The notes beneath the pieces are model-generated. The model searched no databases and was not told where the DNA came from. It worked only from the letters and a program-made list of their open reading frames with translations. Below, piece by piece: positions 17,745-25,613 of a stretch of DNA of 64,000 nt. The stretch's first letter is position 1, and each line of letters opens with the position of its first letter. The translations under genes and the position numbers were made by a program. This stretch comes from Sphingomonas sp. Leaf22 (GTDB lineage Bacteria; Pseudomonadota; Alphaproteobacteria; Sphingomonadales; Sphingomonadaceae), in contig NZ_LMKP01000041.1 in the NCBI RefSeq assembly GCF_001421715.1, positions 267-64,266 on the forward strand. Reading direction: 5' to 3'.

Positions 17745-18670
17745 GCCTTTCGTGGCACGAACGCCTGCTCGGCGGCCTGAAAAAGACCTCCGACCGGTTG
17801 ACCGGCAATCTGGTCGGCCTGTCCGCCGCGCGGCTCGACGACGCGCAACTCGACGATATTGAGGAAGCGTTGATCGCCTCCGACCTCGGTCCTGCCACCG
17901 CCGCGCGCGTCCGCCAGCGCCTTGCCGAAGGGCAATATGAGCGCAACATGGAGGAACTCGGCATCCGGCTGGTCGTCGCCGAAGAGATCGAAAAGGTCTT
18001 AACCCCGGTCGCCAAGCCGCTGGAAATCGAAGCCTTTCCGCGCCCGCAGGTCATTCTGGTCATTGGCGTCAATGGGTCGGGCAAGACCACCACCATCGCC
18101 AAGCTCGCCAAGACGCTGGTCGAACAGGATTATGGCGTGATGCTGGCGGCGGGCGACACGTTTCGCGCTGCCGCCATCGGTCAGCTAAGGACCTGGGCCG
18201 AACGGATCGGCGTGCCGATCGTCAGCGGGGCCGAGGGCGGCGACGCGGCGGGCATCGTTTATGAGGCGGTCAAGCAGGCGACGGCGACCGGCATCGACGT
18301 GCTGATCGTCGACACCGCCGGCCGCCTGCAGAACAAGCGCGAACTGATGGACGAACTGGCGAAGGTCCGCCGCGTCCTCGGCCGGCTTAACCCGGCAGCC
18401 CCGCACGACGTCGTCCTCGTGCTCGACGCGACGACGGGTCAGAATGCGCTGAACCAGATCGAGGTGTTCAAGGAGATGGCGGGCGTCACCGGCCTCGTCA
18501 TGACCAAGCTGGACGGCACCGCGCGCGGCGGCGTGCTGGTCGCGGCGGCGGAACGGTTCGGCCTGCCGATCCATGCGATCGGCGTCGGTGAGACCGCCGA
18601 CGACCTGCGCGGGTTCGACGCCAACGAAGTCTCACGGATCATCGCCGGTGTCGAACGGGTGCGCAAATGA
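17741..18670 (+). CDS. ftsY: Signal recognition particle receptor FtsY
   Basis: FtsY is the membrane-associated SRP receptor GTPase. The 309-residue protein has the N domain, the P-loop GVNGSGKTTT, the GDTFRAAA insertion-box motif, DTAGRLQNK and TKLDGTARGG. The long acidic N-terminal A domain of E. coli FtsY is absent, and the protein begins with an amphipathic SLSWHERLLGGLKK segment that can serve membrane targeting, as in other alphaproteobacteria. Both ends overlap the neighbouring genes by 4 bases (ATGA), so mtaB-ftsY-yciB form a translationally coupled operon. Confidence 0.97.
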   Translation: MSLSWHERLLGGLKKTSDRLTGNLVGLSAARLDDAQLDDIEEALIASDLGPATAARVRQRLAEGQYERNMEELGIRLVVAEEIEKVLTPVAKPLEIEAFPRPQVILVIGVNGSGKTTTIAKLAKTLVEQDYGVMLAAGDTFRAAAIGQLRTWAERIGVPIVSGAEGGDAAGIVYEAVKQATATGIDVLIVDTAGRLQNKRELMDELAKVRRVLGRLNPAAPHDVVLVLDATTGQNALNQIEVFKEMAGVTGLVMTKLDGTARGGVLVAAAERFGLPIHAIGVGETADDLRGFDANEVSRIIAGVERVRK

Positions 18671-19299
18671 CCGTCGATCGCAAGCCCACCTCGCCCCTGT
18701 TCCGCATGGCGCTCGATTACGGGCCGCTGGTGGTGTTCTTCATCGCCAACCTGCTGGCCGGCAAGATCGGCCTGCCCGACATGATCGATTCGCTGGCGCA
18801 GGTCATCATCGCCAGCACCGCCTTCATGATCGCCAGCGTGATCGCGATCATCGTGTCGAAATGGAAGACCGGCCATATCTCGCCGATGCTATGGCTGTCG
18901 GCAGGGCTCGTCGTCGTGTTCGGCGCACTGACGCTGTATTTCCGCGACGATACCTTCATCAAGATGAAGCCGACGATCGTCTATGCGATGTTCTCGGCGA
19001 TCCTGACGTTTGGCCTCGTCACCGGGCGGCCGTTGCTGCAACAATTGCTGGAAACCGCCTATCCGGGGCTGAGTGCGCTTGGCTGGCGCAAGCTGACGAT
19101 CAACTGGGCGGCGTTCTTCGCGTTCATGGCGGTGCTGAACGAGGTCGTCTGGCGGCATTCGACCTGGGATTTCTGGGTCGGGTTCAAGCTGTGGGGCGCG
19201 GTCCCGCTGACGCTGCTGTTCGCGCTGGCGAATATTCCGATGCTGTTGCGCAACGGCCTGCAAATGGAAAAGGACGCACCGCTGCCCCCGGCGGACTGA
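18667..19299 (+). CDS. yciB: Septation protein A / YciB inner-membrane protein
   Basis: A 210-residue protein of the YciB (IspZ) family with about five to six hydrophobic helices. Family blocks are LDYGPLVVFFIANLLAG near the N-terminus, FRDDTFIKMKPTIVYAMF in the middle and INWAAFFAFMAVLNEVVWR. YciB proteins influence cell envelope integrity and division, with the mechanism still debated. The ATG overlaps the ftsY stop (ATGA). A perfect 10-bp-stem hairpin follows 5 bases after the stop. Confidence 0.94.
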   Translation: MTVDRKPTSPLFRMALDYGPLVVFFIANLLAGKIGLPDMIDSLAQVIIASTAFMIASVIAIIVSKWKTGHISPMLWLSAGLVVVFGALTLYFRDDTFIKMKPTIVYAMFSAILTFGLVTGRPLLQQLLETAYPGLSALGWRKLTINWAAFFAFMAVLNEVVWRHSTWDFWVGFKLWGAVPLTLLFALANIPMLLRNGLQMEKDAPLPPAD

Positions 19300-19303
19300 A
19301 TCT

Positions 19304-19327
19304 CCCTCTCCCCTTCAGGGGAGAGGG
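19304..19327. repeat. Perfect palindromic hairpin (CCCTCTCCCC type), copy 1
   Basis: CCCTCTCCCC-TTCA-GGGGAGAGGG forms a perfect 10-bp stem just after yciB. A second copy with loop TGAA, the reverse complement of TTCA, lies 99 bases further on, so the two copies are inverted relative to each other. This is a REP-like element. It may also help to terminate the mtaB-ftsY-yciB transcript. Confidence 0.75.
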
Positions 19328-19363
19328 CCGGGGAGAGGGGGAGTCGCGGGCGTCGTGCGCATG

Positions 19364-19394
19364 AAAAAGGGGGCTGCCCTCGCGGACAGCCCCC
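19364..19394 (-). terminator. Intrinsic terminator downstream of superoxide dismutase
   Basis: On the minus strand GGGGGCTG pairs with CAGCCCCC (with further pairs toward the loop) and is followed by TTTTT. It lies about 45 bases after the superoxide dismutase stop. Confidence 0.75.
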
Positions 19395-19402
19395 TCTCCC
19401 AA

Positions 19403-19426
19403 CCCTCTCCCCTGAAGGGGAGAGGG
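19403..19426. repeat. Perfect palindromic hairpin (CCCTCTCCCC type), copy 2
   Basis: CCCTCTCCCC-TGAA-GGGGAGAGGG is a perfect inverted copy of the element at 19304-19327. It sits 9 bases beyond the superoxide dismutase stop. The pair flanks the intrinsic terminator. Confidence 0.75.
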
Positions 19427-19435
19427 CTTTGCGGC

Positions 19436-20047
19436 TTACTTCACCGCTGCGTCGTAACGCTGGCCGACCTTGTCCCAGTCGACCACGTCCCACCACGCCT
19501 TCAGATACGCCGGACGCGCATTCCGGTACGTGATGTAATAGGCGTGTTCCCACACGTCGTTGCCGAGGATCGGCGTGCCCTTGACCGGGGCAACGTCCAT
19601 CAGCGGGTTGTCCTGGTTCGGGGTCGAGGTGATGGCCAGCTTGCCGTCCTGACCGACGATCAGCCACGCCCAGCCCGACCCGAACTGGTTCGCGCCCGCC
19701 GTGTTGAACTGCTCCTTGAGCGCATCCAGCCCGCCAAACTGGTCGTCGATCGCATCCTTCAGCGCGACCGACGGCTGCGAACCGCCGCCCTTCATCGTTT
19801 CCCAGAAAAAGGTGTGATTCCAGAAGCCGCCGCCATTGTTGCGCAACTTGGCCGAACCGCTGCCGATATTGGCCAGCAGCTCTTCGATCGACTTGCCTTC
19901 GAGGCTCGCATCTTCCGACACGGCTTCGTTCAGCTTGTCGGTATAGGCCTGATGATGCTTGTCGTGGTGCAGCGTCATCGTTTCCTTGTCGATGGTCGGC
20001 TCCAGCGCATCATAGGCATAGGGCAGCGGCGGAAGTTCGAACGCCAT
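19436..20047 (-). CDS. sod: Superoxide dismutase (Fe/Mn family)
   Basis: This 203-residue enzyme dismutates superoxide in the cytoplasm. The four metal ligands are His27, His78 (FWNHTFFW), Asp164 and His168 (DVWEHAYY). Metal preference is unclear: the active-site glutamine that iron enzymes place just before WNHTF is a glycine here (RNNGGGFWNH), and a glutamine occurs instead at NQDNPLM, the position used by manganese enzymes. It may therefore use manganese or be cambialistic even though overall it resembles the SodB group. It is monocistronic with an intrinsic terminator downstream. Confidence 0.95.
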   Translation of the reverse strand: MAFELPPLPYAYDALEPTIDKETMTLHHDKHHQAYTDKLNEAVSEDASLEGKSIEELLANIGSGSAKLRNNGGGFWNHTFFWETMKGGGSQPSVALKDAIDDQFGGLDALKEQFNTAGANQFGSGWAWLIVGQDGKLAITSTPNQDNPLMDVAPVKGTPILGNDVWEHAYYITYRNARPAYLKAWWDVVDWDKVGQRYDAAVK

Positions 20048-20161
20048 GGCAATCCTCCTTGGGTAACAAAGAACTCGTGCGACCGAACGCCGTACGCGCC
20101 GCTTGGCTCCGATCGTTACGCCGGCGAACCCATAGGCGGGCCGGGCGGTGGCGAAAAGGGG

Positions 20162-21199
20162 TCAGCCGCCCTGCCCGAGCATGCCGTGCCGCTTCAGTGC
20201 GTGGCGCAACTGGTCATAGGTCAGCCCGATCGCATCGGCGCAGTTGCGCTGGTTATAGCGCGCCTCCGCCATCGCCCGCGTCAACAGCTGCCGTTCGAAC
20301 CGGTTGACCCGCGTCTTGAAATCCTCGCCGCAATCGTCCGGAGCAGCCGGTTCGGCCACCGGCGCACCCGCTACCGGAGCGGCAGCACCGGCAGCTGCGG
20401 TGGCACCGCCTCGCGGGCGGAAGGGTGAGGCGAACGGATCGACCTCGATCAGATCGATCGCCCCCGGCCGTTCCCAGCGATAGACCGAGCGTTCGACCGC
20501 ATTGCGCAGCTCGCGGACATTGCCCGGCCAGCGATGCTCCATCAGCTGGTCGACGGCGTTGGGGCCGAACCCGACCCATTCGTCGCGCCCGATCTCCGCC
20601 GCCATGCGACGCCCGAAGAAATCGGCGAGCACCATGATGTCCCCCGGCCGTGCGCGCAGCGGCGGCAGTGTCACCACTTCGAAGCTCAACCGGTCGAGCA
20701 GATCGGCGCGGAACGTCCCGCACTCGACCCGGTCGGGCAGATGTTCGTTGGTCGCCGCGACGATGCGGACGTCGACCCGGATCGGCCGCGACGATCCGAT
20801 GCGGGTTACCTCGCCATATTCGACCGCGCGCAACAGCCGTTCCTGCGCCCCCATCGACAACGTCCCGAGTTCGTCGAGGAACAGCGTGCCGCCATCGGCT
20901 TCCTCGAACCGTCCGGTCCGCGCCTTCGTCGCGCCGGTGAACGCGCCCGCCTCATGTCCGAACAACTCGGCTTCGATCAGCGTTTCGGGCAGCGCGGCGC
21001 AGTTCATCACCACCAGCGGCTGGTCCCATCGCCCCGACAGGCGGTGGAGCCGTTCGGCGACCAGTTCCTTGCCGGTCCCCCGCTCGCCGATCACCAGCAC
21101 CGGGCGATCGAGCGCGGCGGCCCGGCTGGCCCGTTCGAGGGCATCTAAAAACGGGCCGGACTGGCCGACGACCTGGGTTGCGCGCTCCATGCCGATCAT
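20162..21199 (-). CDS. pspF: Sigma-54 activator PspF of the phage shock regulon
   Basis: A 345-residue enhancer-binding protein with an AAA+ domain and no receiver domain, as is typical for PspF. Seen are Walker A GERGTGKE, the sigma-54-contacting loop GAFTGA, Walker [11 protein letters not shown], the [10 protein letters not shown] sensor block and a C-terminal Fis-type helix-turn-helix ([20 protein letters not shown]). An Ala/Pro-rich linker of about 35 residues joins the two. The start is taken at 21199 (MIGMER) with a GGGAA tract about 11 bases upstream; 21190 is an alternative. It is divergent from the psp operon, whose promoter it should activate and whose PspA product should inhibit it. 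Confidence 0.93.
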   Translation of the reverse strand: MIGMERATQVVGQSGPFLDALERASRAAALDRPVLVIGERGTGKELVAERLHRLSGRWDQPLVVMNCAALPETLIEAELFGHEAGAFTGATKARTGRFEEADGGTLFLDELGTLSMGAQERLLRAVEYGEVTRIGSSRPIRVDVRIVAATNEHLPDRVECGTFRADLLDRLSFEVVTLPPLRARPGDIMVLADFFGRRMAAEIGRDEWVGFGPNAVDQLMEHRWPGNVRELRNAVERSVYRWERPGAIDLIEVDPFASPFRPRGGATAAAGAAAPVAGAPVAEPAAPDDCGEDFKTRVNRFERQLLTRAMAEARYNQRNCADAIGLTYDQLRHALKRHGMLGQGG

Positions 21200-21288
21200 G
21201 TGGCGTATTTTCCCAATAGTTCGCAAGAGGCCAAATATGGCGAGGTCGCCAATCCGCCGGAAGTGACGCAAATCCGTCATTTTTTGAA

Positions 21289-21305
21289 TTGGCACGGCTC
21301 CTGCA
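21289..21305 (+). promoter_or_regulatory. Sigma-54 (-24/-12) promoter of the psp operon
   Basis: TGGCACG-GCTC-CTGCA matches the consensus TGGCACG-N4-TTGCA at all but one core base. Transcription would begin near 21316 and read through the small frame at 21363 into pspA. PspF-binding enhancers are expected between this site and the pspF start, but no clear repeat could be picked out by eye. Confidence 0.88.
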
Positions 21306-21362
21306 AAGACTTGTGCAAGCCCGACACAGGGCGCACAAAACCAGGCTTCAGGGAGTTATCTC

Positions 21363-21503
21363 ATGCGCAACCAATCGAACCTCTCGCTCTCGCAATCGGT
21401 CGCCAGCATGGCTGCCGCACTGCTGGTGAGCCTGTTCGTCCTTGGCGCGACGACCAACAACGGTCCGACCGCCGCCACCCATGCCACCGCGCCAATCGCG
21501 TAA
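21363..21503 (+). CDS. 46-residue membrane peptide, first gene of the psp operon
   Basis: A short frame begins with ATG at 21363, preceded by a good ribosome binding site (AGGGAG, about 8 bases upstream). It encodes 46 residues: a polar N-terminus (MRNQSNLSLSQS), one hydrophobic helix (about residues 13-30, SVASMAAALLVSLFVLGA) and a short Thr/Ala/Pro-rich tail. It lies between the sigma-54 promoter and pspA (67 bases before pspA), so it should be induced together with the psp genes. I do not recognise a family. It could be a small envelope-stress peptide or only a leader frame. Confidence 0.65.
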   Translation: MRNQSNLSLSQSVASMAAALLVSLFVLGATTNNGPTAATHATAPIA

Positions 21504-21570
21504 GGTGGCAGGCCGGAGCGGTTCTGCCCCGTTCCGCTCCGGCCACCCAAGAATTCTTCAGGAGTAACCG

Positions 21571-22239
21571 ATGGGTATTTTCTCCCGCACCCGTGACATC
21601 ATCGCCGCCAACGTCACCGACCTGCTCGACAAGGCCGAGGACCCGGCGAAGATGATCCGCATGATCATCCTCGAAATGGAGGAAACGCTGGTCGAGGTCC
21701 GCGCCTCCGCCGCGCGCACCATCGCCGACCAGAAGGAAATGCGCCGCCACATCGGCAAGCTCGACAAGCTGCAGGAAAGCTGGACCGAAAAGGCCGAACT
21801 GGCGCTGAGCAAGGACCGCGAGGATCTGGCCAAGGCAGCATTGGTCGAACGGCAGAAGGCGGTCGACATGGCCGAACAGCTCAACAGCGAGATCGTCGTG
21901 CTCGACGACGCGCTGCGCGCTTCGGAAGTCGATATCGCCAAGCTCCAAAGCAAGCTGCGCGAGGCGCGGACCCGGCAGAGCGCCATCCAGACCCGGATGG
22001 AAACCGCCAACAACCGCACCAAGCTGCGCGAGATGTACGCCGGCAGCAAGACGGCGGACGCCTTCAGCCGTTTCGACGTGCTGGAACGCCGCGCCGATCT
22101 GGCCGAGGGTCGCGCCGATGCCGCCGGCCTGGGCCAGCCGGGCAAGAGCCTTGAGGAAGAGATCGCCGAACTGCGCTCCTCCGACAAGATCGATGCCGAA
22201 CTGGCCGCGCTGAAGGCCCGCCTCAACCGGGAGGGCTGA
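21571..22239 (+). CDS. pspA: Phage shock protein A
   Basis: PspA (222 residues) is an ESCRT-III/Vipp1-like coiled-coil protein that coats stressed inner membrane and, when not engaged, inhibits PspF. The N-terminal amphipathic helix MGIFSRTRDIIAANVTDLLDKAEDP is characteristic, and the rest is long charged helix. It follows a sigma-54 promoter and begins after GGAGTAACCG. pspB follows 5 bases downstream. Confidence 0.97.
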   Translation: MGIFSRTRDIIAANVTDLLDKAEDPAKMIRMIILEMEETLVEVRASAARTIADQKEMRRHIGKLDKLQESWTEKAELALSKDREDLAKAALVERQKAVDMAEQLNSEIVVLDDALRASEVDIAKLQSKLREARTRQSAIQTRMETANNRTKLREMYAGSKTADAFSRFDVLERRADLAEGRADAAGLGQPGKSLEEEIAELRSSDKIDAELAALKARLNREG

Positions 22240-22244
22240 CCGCG

Positions 22245-22529
22245 ATGGGCGATTTCCTGATCGGCATGGTCGCCGTCGCCGCACTCCTGATCGGGCTGCC
22301 GTGGCTGATCCTCCACTATATAACCAAGTGGAAACAGTCGCCGACGCTGACCAACGAGGACGAGCGACTGCTCGACGACATGCACTTAACCGCCCGCCGG
22401 CTCGAAGAGCGGCTCCAGACGATCGAGCGGATCATCGCCGCCGACCATCCGGACTTCCGCCCTTCGCAACCGCGCCGGGAATTCCCGGAAAGCGATTTCC
22501 GCAACCACGATTACACACGGAGGGACTGA
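22245..22529 (+). CDS. pspB: Phage shock protein B
   Basis: A 94-residue protein with one N-terminal membrane helix (about 3-22, ending PWLILHYITKWK) and a cytoplasmic coiled coil that ends in the PspB-like QTIERIIAADHPDFR. PspB and PspC transmit membrane stress to PspA/PspF in enterobacteria. It is longer than E. coli PspB by about 20 residues of charged tail. Its TGA overlaps the pspC ATG (TGATG). Confidence 0.92.
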   Translation: MGDFLIGMVAVAALLIGLPWLILHYITKWKQSPTLTNEDERLLDDMHLTARRLEERLQTIERIIAADHPDFRPSQPRREFPESDFRNHDYTRRD

Positions 22530-22909
22530 TGTCCGGCGCACGCACGAAATTCTATGTCGACAAGGCGAATGGCAAGGTGTCGGGCGTGTGCGCCGGCATC
22601 GCCGACTACACCGGTGTCGAGGTCATGTGGATCCGCATCGGCACGGTGTTGCTGACGCTGGCCGGTGGCTTCCCCTGGACCGTCATCGCCTATTTCATGA
22701 TCGCGTGGATGGCGCAGAAAAAGCCGGTCGGCCTGTACGAAAGCCGCGAGGACGAGAAATTCTGGCAGGGCGTGCGGTCGAACCCGACCCGCACCGCGTC
22801 GGAAATGCGCTCGACCTTCCGTGACATCGATCGTCGCCTCGCCGATATCGAAATGTACTATACCAGCCGCAACACCCGTCTGGCGGACGAGATCGACAGC
22901 CTGCGCTGA
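22529..22909 (+). CDS. pspC: Phage shock protein C
   Basis: A 126-residue protein with the PspC domain: KVSGVCAGIADYTGVEVMWIRI followed by one membrane helix (VLLTLAGGFPWTVIAYFMIAW). The ATG at 22529 overlaps the pspB stop and is preceded by GGAGG. The C-terminal 40 residues are a coiled coil ending in LADEIDSLR. That ending recurs in the three small proteins encoded next, which suggests a shared binding surface. Confidence 0.94.
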   Translation: MSGARTKFYVDKANGKVSGVCAGIADYTGVEVMWIRIGTVLLTLAGGFPWTVIAYFMIAWMAQKKPVGLYESREDEKFWQGVRSNPTRTASEMRSTFRDIDRRLADIEMYYTSRNTRLADEIDSLR

Positions 22910-22945
22910 ACCGATCCCCGCCGGGGCCGATAAGGGAGAGAGACG

Positions 22946-23251
22946 ATGAATTGGGGTGGACCGGGGTTCGTGCTGGCGATCATCGCGATCGTTATGGTCG
23001 CGGGCATCGTCAAGACCGCGATCCGTGCCAGGCACGGCTATCCGCTGGACGACGAGGATTGCAAAGGCAGGGGCAAGCGCCAGCGCCGCCATGACCAGAT
23101 CGACGCGATCCGGCAGGCGCAGCTGATGGCGCAGCAGAACGAACAGTTGCAGGGCAAGGTCCTGCGCCTCGAAGAGCGCATCGCCGTTCTCGAACGCATC
23201 GCCACCGATCCCGCCACCCGCACCGCCCGCGAAATCGACGCGCTGCGCTGA
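22946..23251 (+). CDS. Small membrane/coiled-coil protein 1 of the psp operon
   Basis: I do not recognise a named family. The 101-residue protein has one N-terminal membrane helix (FVLAIIAIVMVAGIVKTAI), a motif RHGYPLDD just inside it, a basic stretch (GRGKRQRRH) and a long coiled coil ending in LERIATD and then AREIDALR. It follows pspC by 36 bases with GGGAGAGAG upstream of its start. The layout (membrane helix then coiled coil ending in ERI..D) is that of PspB, so it is probably a PspB-like paralogue acting in the same membrane complex. Confidence 0.85.
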   Translation: MNWGGPGFVLAIIAIVMVAGIVKTAIRARHGYPLDDEDCKGRGKRQRRHDQIDAIRQAQLMAQQNEQLQGKVLRLEERIAVLERIATDPATRTAREIDALR

Positions 23252-23271
23252 ACCGATCAGGAGTACCGATC

Positions 23272-23580
23272 ATGCCTCCCACAACCCTCATCGTGATCGC
23301 CGCAGTCGTCGGCCTCTCCGCCATCGGCGGCTGGATCTTCACCACGTGGCTCCGCGTCAAGAACGGCTACCCACTCGACGGCGCATGGGGACAGGCGATC
23401 TATCCGAAGCGCGACGACGAAACAGTCGAACGGGTGAAGCTGCTGAGCCAGGAAAACGCCCGGCTTAAGGCCGAACTGGGTTCGATCAAGGACCGGCTCG
23501 CCAATGTCGAGCGGATCGTGACCGACAGTTCGCATGGGCTCGACCGCGAGATCGAGTTGTTGCGCGGCCGGACGAACTGA
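23272..23580 (+). CDS. Small membrane/coiled-coil protein 2 of the psp operon
   Basis: A 102-residue protein clearly related to its upstream neighbour: an N-terminal membrane helix (IVIAAVVGLSAIGGWIFTTW), the motif KNGYPLDG, then a coiled coil with NVERIVTD and a terminal DREIELLRG. It begins 20 bases after the previous gene with AGGAGT upstream. No catalytic motif is seen. It should be an inner-membrane protein with a cytoplasmic coiled coil, probably co-regulated with PspA. Confidence 0.85.
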   Translation: MPPTTLIVIAAVVGLSAIGGWIFTTWLRVKNGYPLDGAWGQAIYPKRDDETVERVKLLSQENARLKAELGSIKDRLANVERIVTDSSHGLDREIELLRGRTN

Positions 23581-23591
23581 AAGGAACGACC

Positions 23592-23855
23592 ATGAGCCCG
23601 CTCTGGATTCCCATTCTCGGCGTGTCGATCCCGGTCATCGCGATCCTCGCCAACCACGTCTTCAAACCCTGGATGGCGCTGAAGGAACGCGAACTCGAAA
23701 TCCGCGGCACGGAAACCGCCGAGAAGGCAGCGCAATATGCCGCCCAGACCGAACGGCTGGAACAGCGCGTCCGCGTCCTCGAACGGATCATCACCGATCG
23801 CGGCGTCGACCTGTCCGACGAGATCGAGCGCCTCCGCGACAAACCGCTCAACTGA
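23592..23855 (+). CDS. Small membrane/coiled-coil protein 3 of the psp operon
   Basis: An 87-residue protein with the same plan: an N-terminal hydrophobic helix (IPILGVSIPVIAILANHV), then a charged coiled coil with VLERIITD and a terminal SDEIERLRD. It lacks the GYPLD motif of the two preceding proteins. The gene follows by 11 bases with AAGGA upstream of its ATG. Confidence 0.85.
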   Translation: MSPLWIPILGVSIPVIAILANHVFKPWMALKERELEIRGTETAEKAAQYAAQTERLEQRVRVLERIITDRGVDLSDEIERLRDKPLN

Positions 23856-23880
23856 CAAACCCGACGAGAAGGGCAGTCCG

Positions 23881-24111
23881 ATGAACCTTACTTTTACCCT
23901 CGCACTCGCCGCCACCACCCTTGCCGCCGTCGCGATCGTATCGGTCACGATGCTGTCGGGCTGGCGCGGCTGGCTGGCGCTGCAACAGCAACGGCTTGGC
24001 GACAAACCGATGACCCAGCCCGCCCCCAATGTCGGCACCCGGATCGAAATCGCCGACCTCAAGGAACGCATCCGCAAGCTCGAAGCGATCGCCGCCGGGG
24101 TGGAACTCTGA
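23881..24111 (+). CDS. Small membrane protein 4 of the psp operon
   Basis: A 76-residue protein with one N-terminal membrane helix (about 5-27) and a C-terminal amphipathic helix, IADLKERIRKLEAIAAG, that resembles the ERI coiled-coil element of the preceding three proteins but lacks the terminal EI..LR motif. The ATG at 23881 follows AGAAGGG and fits the operon spacing (25 bases); in-frame upstream codons overlap the previous gene. It is the last gene of the likely psp transcript, as sufE begins after a further 23 bases. Confidence 0.8.
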   Translation: MNLTFTLALAATTLAAVAIVSVTMLSGWRGWLALQQQRLGDKPMTQPAPNVGTRIEIADLKERIRKLEAIAAGVEL

Positions 24112-24134
24112 CGTCGAATGCCTATAGCGGCGTC

Positions 24135-24539
24135 ATGCAGAGCATCGACGATATCCGCGAAGAATATGAATTCCTAGACGGCGACGACCGCTACCGGTTG
24201 CTGATCGACCTGGGTCGGCAACTGGAGCCGATGCCCGATCCCCTCAAGACCGATGCGACGCTGGTGCGCGGTTGTTCGGCATCGGTCTGGGTATATCCGC
24301 AGCAACAGGCCAACGGCACGCTCCACTTCCTCGCCGACAGCAACGCTGCGATCACCAAGGGGATCATCGCACTGGTGCTGGCGACCGTGCAGGATCGCGA
24401 AGCACCAACGATCCTGTCCACCGATATCGACGCGACCCTCGCCCCGTTCGACCTGCGCAACCAGTTGAGTTCGAACCGGACGCAGGGGATACCGAACATG
24501 ATCGCGCTGATCCGGGAGACGGCGGCGCGGCTGGCGTGA
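24135..24539 (+). CDS. sufE: SufE family sulfur-acceptor protein
   Basis: SufE accepts persulfide sulfur from the SufS cysteine desulfurase for Fe-S cluster assembly. The 134-residue protein has the acceptor Cys47 in VRGCSASVW, the N-terminal IREEYEFLDGDDRYRLLIDLG helix and the C-terminal LSSNRTQGIPNMIALIR. No other suf gene is in the window, so it works with partners encoded elsewhere. It is on the same strand as the psp genes and may be read from their transcript at a low level. Confidence 0.94.
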   Translation: MQSIDDIREEYEFLDGDDRYRLLIDLGRQLEPMPDPLKTDATLVRGCSASVWVYPQQQANGTLHFLADSNAAITKGIIALVLATVQDREAPTILSTDIDATLAPFDLRNQLSSNRTQGIPNMIALIRETAARLA

Positions 24540-24623
24540 CGCGACTGGCGGCCGGTGCCGCCTTTCGTTAGCATCGCGCCGAACGCCGACAGAACCGGCA
24601 AGTCCGGGGGGAGTGCCGTTGGC

Positions 24624-25613
24624 ATGAAGCACGTGCGATGGATAAACCCTCTGCTGTTCGCCGGACTGGTCGCCGTACCCTTGCCCGGACAGACCCCTGC
24701 TCCGCCTGACGCGACTGCCGATGACGAGATCGTCGTCATCGCCCGCAAGCTGCGCAAGGTGCGGCTGAACTACGCGACGCGCGGGCAATGGGTGACGAAA
24801 TGCGAAGCCGAGGTGTCGAGTGGCGATCCCCGCATCGACCGGATCATGTGCGCGATCGTGAAGGCCTGCGTTCGCGAGGGCAATCGCGAGGTGAAGGAAA
24901 CGCAAGCCTGCGTCGCCGGCCGGATCGACCAACTGGTCGACGGCGTACCTGCCCCGGTTGGCGTTGCCGCTGCACCGCCGCCCCCGGACCTGCCGCCTGT
25001 AGCGCAAAGCACTGCGCCGATGTCGAACAGCGGGGGGTCGGATATCGTCGTCCGCGGTGCGCCGGCCGATATCGTCGTGGTGGGTAATATCCCCTCGCTG
25101 CGTGGCGGCCTGTGGCAGTTCCGGCGCAGCGCGACGCTCGCCCTCGCCGGCGGCGGCGGCGCGCGCCCGGTACGGTTTACCCAGTGCTTGCCCGACGGCA
25201 CGATCGAAGCGACGCTGCGGCGCGCTGCAGGGGAAGGCAACATGATGACCGGCCTTCTCGCCGGGGCGCAGTGCGGGCGGCTGCGGACGAAGATGGCCAA
25301 CGGCCGCATCGATGCGTCGCGCTCGTGCATCAATGCCCGGACCCAGCGCCGGCTGGAAATGACCGGTCGCTACGATAAACGACAGCTGACGCTGAACTAT
25401 GTCATCGAACAGGATCAGGACGGCCCGGAACGTGGCGGGGGCGCGGGCTGGAACCCCGCGAGACAGGTCGGCTATCGCTGGCAGGTCAGCGCCACCCGGA
25501 TCGGCGAATGTCCGGTCAAGGAACGGCGCGACGAGGTGAACATGAACGAGGCGATCCTCGCGCTGTTCTCCGAATACGGCCCGAGCGACTCAGGCGCCCT
25601 GATCGAGCCCTAA
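24624..25613 (+). CDS. Secreted protein of unknown function with a DUF3617-like C-terminal part
   Basis: The 329-residue protein begins with a signal-peptide-like segment (WINPLLFAGLVAVPLPGQ), so it is probably periplasmic. The ATG at 24624 follows GGGGGGAG and is preferred to a GTG 69 bases upstream. Residues about 25-110 include four cysteines; a Pro/Ala-rich linker follows. The C-terminal 190 residues start with SLRGGLWQFRR and contain QCLPDG, AQCGRLR and SRSCINA, which resembles the pattern of DUF3617 proteins (periplasmic, function unknown). The assignment is tentative. Confidence 0.72.
   Translation: MKHVRWINPLLFAGLVAVPLPGQTPAPPDATADDEIVVIARKLRKVRLNYATRGQWVTKCEAEVSSGDPRIDRIMCAIVKACVREGNREVKETQACVAGRIDQLVDGVPAPVGVAAAPPPPDLPPVAQSTAPMSNSGGSDIVVRGAPADIVVVGNIPSLRGGLWQFRRSATLALAGGGGARPVRFTQCLPDGTIEATLRRAAGEGNMMTGLLAGAQCGRLRTKMANGRIDASRSCINARTQRRLEMTGRYDKRQLTLNYVIEQDQDGPERGGGAGWNPARQVGYRWQVSATRIGECPVKERRDEVNMNEAILALFSEYGPSDSGALIEP

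Noticed and set aside
19301..19435. CRISPR-like array from repeated CCCTCTCCCC blocks
   Set aside because: Only two inverted copies with no spacer pattern; they are palindromic hairpins, not a CRISPR array.
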